Below, piece by piece: positions 61,731 through 64,000 of a stretch of DNA of 64,000 bases. A program made the position numbers and the translations under genes. A model generated the notes under the pieces. It was not told where the DNA came from and did not search any database. It saw nothing but the letters and a program-made list of their open reading frames with translations. How positions within the stretch are numbered: the stretch's first letter is position 1; each line of letters begins with the position of its first letter. Source of the stretch: Anodontia alba (Eukaryota > Mollusca > Bivalvia > Lucinida > Lucinidae); contig OZ024835.1 of NCBI GenBank assembly GCA_964016985.1, positions 68,588,812 through 68,652,811 on the forward strand, written 5' to 3'.

Positions 61731-62267
61731 AAAAGTAAGAGAAAAGTCCAGGGAATGCCACAGTCACAAGCTCCAGACACCAAGAGGAAGAGGAAACAGA
61801 CGGACAAAACTAAACAAGCACAAATCGAACAAACGTACGAAAAACACTAAGATTAGCTCCCTCTTCCCCAAGCGAGGTAATCGCAATGCTAAAAGGACTG
61901 AAAACACAAGAACAAAATAACACAAGGCAAGACATAAAACAAATCGCCTCGTAGAATAAACCACAAAGCAACAAAGAGTAAGACTAACACCTGGACCACC
62001 GCCTTAGAACGGTCAGTAGAGTAAACCACCGAGGGGTTTACTTTAACAGCCGGCTAACTTCACCATGGGTCACGATGCTACTCTTAATACAGAAATGCAT
62101 CAAATTCGGTGCGCATAAAAGCTCCCAACTCAGTCAATGCATCAAAACGAAAACATAAAAATCAAATTAACAAAGACGAGTACTCATGGCTAATTCTTCT
62201 GTGTGCCAGAGTAAATGAAAACCAATCGTTGAACCATGGTGGACCAAGCCAAAGACATATCGTTAAA
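61731..62267. other. Unclassified insertion in the tandem field
   Basis: About 537 bp that breaks the tandem unit after GATCTACAA and lets it resume at CCCCGATACTTCC. It holds a small palindrome, GTAAACCACCGAGGGGTTTA, near 62021-62041 and lysine/arginine-rich short frames. No known family or target duplication is recognised. Confidence 0.45.
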
Positions 62268-62523
62268 CCCCGATACTTCCTACCAAGTTTCGAGTTAGTT
62301 GGACTTTTGGTGCAGGAGTTCAAAATAGATTTACAAGATGGCCGCCGACCATCTTGGATTTCCGATCAGAACTATTTTAGCTTTTTGCCCTGGGAGCTAC
62401 TTCCTGCCAAGTTTCGATTTAATTAGCTCAGAGTTATAGGTGGAGATGTCATTTAGAGCAAATTGCTGACGCTTCACGGCGCACATTGACTGATCATAGC
62501 TTACAATGCGTACTTCATGGTCG

Positions 62524-62583
62524 GGTGAGGTGAAAAAAACAACAACAAAAAACAAACAAACAACCAAACAATAACAACAATAA

Positions 62584-62624
<41 letters not shown>

Positions 62625-62662
62625 AAAATAACAACAAAAACAACAACAAATTAAAAACAAAT
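62524..62662. repeat. Poly-A and AAC-rich simple sequence
   Basis: CAACAACAAAAAACAAACAA, about 38 A residues at 62585-62622, then AACAACAAAAACAACAAC. Confidence 0.9.
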
Positions 62663-63530
62663 ACAAATAATCAAACAAGGGCAATAACTCCAAAATGTGT
62701 CAATTCAAATGAAACTATCTGTATCAGGATGTCGATACATCATCACTATTGTCCATTACCCCTAATATGAATCAAATCTTATCAACAGCTCGCCTAAATG
62801 ACAAAATTATTAAGATAATGAGAAACCATGACCATATATCATTTATTTATCGAAATTTGAATCAAATCTCGTATATCGTTAAAGACAAAAAACTGCTTAA
62901 TTTGACTTTGTCAAGGGCAATAACTCATATTCCCATGTCGATTTTGAAGAAATTTTGAGCATATTGAAACCTGACGGTCATTATTTTTACCCAAAATTTG
63001 TATCAACCATATTAATGGTTGCAGATGGGCAAGACTGTGTCAAGGGCAATAACTCCTAGAGAGATATTTTTTTTTTCGTTAGGAAAAAAAATAATACCAG
63101 GATATTATATAACCATTATCAGTAATCCAAATTACGAATCAAATCCTATTTACAGAAAGATGCTTATTTTGACTAAAGGGCAATTACTCCAGGGGCAACA
63201 GATTGATTTTGAAGCGCTTATCAGGATGCTGAAATATCTTAGCCATTATCATTTACCCAGAATATGAATCAGATCACATCAACGGTTACAGAGATATGAC
63301 TTCAAACAGTCATTTTTTGGACTATGCCAAGGGCAATGACTTCTATTGCATTATTTCCATTCAGGCCATTGTACCGGAAGTTACACAGATGGCTTCTGAT
63401 AGAAAAAAGAAAAAAAAAAGAAAACAAAAATCTTTTGAACTGTAATTTCCTATCAAGATTATGTCAAGGGCAATAACTCCCAAACAAATTCAATCCTGAC
63501 GAAACTATCAGGATGTTAACACATCATTAC
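62663..63530. repeat. Tandem repeat, ~140-bp unit (AGGGCAATAACTCC)
   Basis: CAAGGGCAATAACTCC occurs near 62676, 62913, 63041, 63330 and 63464, with ATCAGGATGCTGAAATATC and TACCCAGAATATGAATCA between. Short open frames here are incidental. Confidence 0.8.
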
Positions 63531-63539
63531 TATAGTTCG

Positions 63540-64000
63540 TTACTCTTAGTATATCATCATTAAAAAGTATATTAAGTTTGGGGCTACTAGCTTTTATAAT
63601 TCCTGAGAAATCTTTGACAAAAAGGTTAATATTGGCCAAAATGGAGAGAAAGAAGAATGAAAGAATGGATGAACAAATAAGTCGAGAAAACCCCTTGTTT
63701 CTTACTAGATATAAGTCATAATCATTGTGTAGTATACCAAATTTGAGGCTTCTAGCTTATGTAGTTCCTGAGAAATCTTTAACGGACAAATTTAACATTG
63801 GTCTATATGGAGAGAAAGAAGAACGAAAGAACAGATGAACAAATAAGCCGATAAAACCCATTGTCTCTTACACGATATGAGTAATCATCATTGCATAGTA
63901 TACCAAGTTTGAGGCTTCTAGCTTTTATAGTTCCTGAGAAATCTTTAACGAACAAATTTAACATTGACTTTTATGGAGAGAAAGAAAAATAATGAAGGAA
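63540..64000. repeat. Tandem repeat, ~165-bp unit, continues beyond the window
   Basis: TTCCTGAGAAATCTTT at about 63600, 63767 and 63932, with GAGGCTTCTAGCTTTTATAG and ATGGAGAGAAAGAAGAA. The array runs off the right edge. Confidence 0.85.

Larger units (their letters stand above)
59795..62440. repeat. Tandem repeat field, ~130-150-bp unit
   Basis: TTTTCAAGATGGCGGCC, TTGGATTTCCGATCGGAA, CGATTTTAGCTATTTTTGAT, CACCGATACTTCCTACCAAG and GGCCTTTCGGTTCAGGAGAA succeed one another about fifteen times with high divergence. Interrupted by MITE-G (61449-61555) and an unrelated segment (61731-62267). Confidence 0.85.

Overview
This is a repeat-dominated stretch of an animal nuclear genome, most likely a bivalve mollusc. 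That guess is an inference. It rests on intron-split genes, a family-typical carbohydrate sulfotransferase, tRNA-derived SINEs, a mariner relic, and many short palindromic transposons and 100-350 bp tandem repeats of the kind I know from bivalve assemblies. No bacterial gene organisation, operon or CRISPR array is present.

Convincing protein-coding content is small. The only strong gene is the last exon of a Golgi-type carbohydrate sulfotransferase on the minus strand (3432-4631). Weaker candidates are: an Ig-like exon with both splice sites on the plus strand (20659-20931); a degenerate Ig-V-like exon on the minus strand (44319-44561); a possible signal-peptide first exon (30633-30723); and a possible terminal exon on the minus strand (37014-37251). 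Two transposon-derived coding relics are clear: a tyrosine-recombinase C-terminus (425-664) and a DD34D mariner transposase C-terminus (56705-57088).

Most of the rest is non-autonomous mobile DNA. I use working names that are not published names. MITE-A, -C, -J and -K have TA-flanked CAGT- or CAC-type ends and look like Tc1/mariner/pogo-class elements. MITE-B has CATTACG/CATCACG ends. The H and D groups have TTAA target sites and resemble piggyBac-type elements. MITE-F has GGGCCCAGTTGTTCAAA ends. MITE-G is a fold-back with CCCAGCTAGC ends. E is a short hairpin family, I an AAGGAGAG/TTTGCTCC hairpin family, and M an AACGT-rich hairpin family. SINE-1 and SINE-2 are tRNA-derived and show target-site duplications. 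Many of these have been inserted into one another, which gives a relative chronology.

Layout: 0-3 kb, recombinase relic, SINE and direct repeat; 3.2-5.5 kb, sulfotransferase flanked by nested MITEs; 5.9-7.6 kb, ~320-bp tandem repeat; 8-13 kb, MITE and SINE cluster; 13.5-14.7 kb, 21-bp minisatellite; 16.9-17.7 kb, ~150-bp tandem repeat; 18.1-19.7 and 25.4-28.8 kb, two copies of one duplicated segment; 20.7 kb, Ig-like exon; 33.3-35.1 kb, degenerate tandem repeat; 35.8 kb, 35-bp array; 39.3-39.8 kb, 119-bp array; 47.4-50.8 kb, 31-bp minisatellite; 50.8-51.8 kb, 30-bp array; 53.4 kb, GATA array; 56.5 kb, mariner; 59.8-64 kb, three successive ~140-165-bp tandem repeat fields.

The most unusual theme is structural. 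Near-perfect hairpin cores seem to behave as exchangeable modules. MITEs with unrelated ends share homologous cores, chimeras break inside the core, core variants stay self-complementary, and several minisatellites look like one hairpin arm amplified in tandem.
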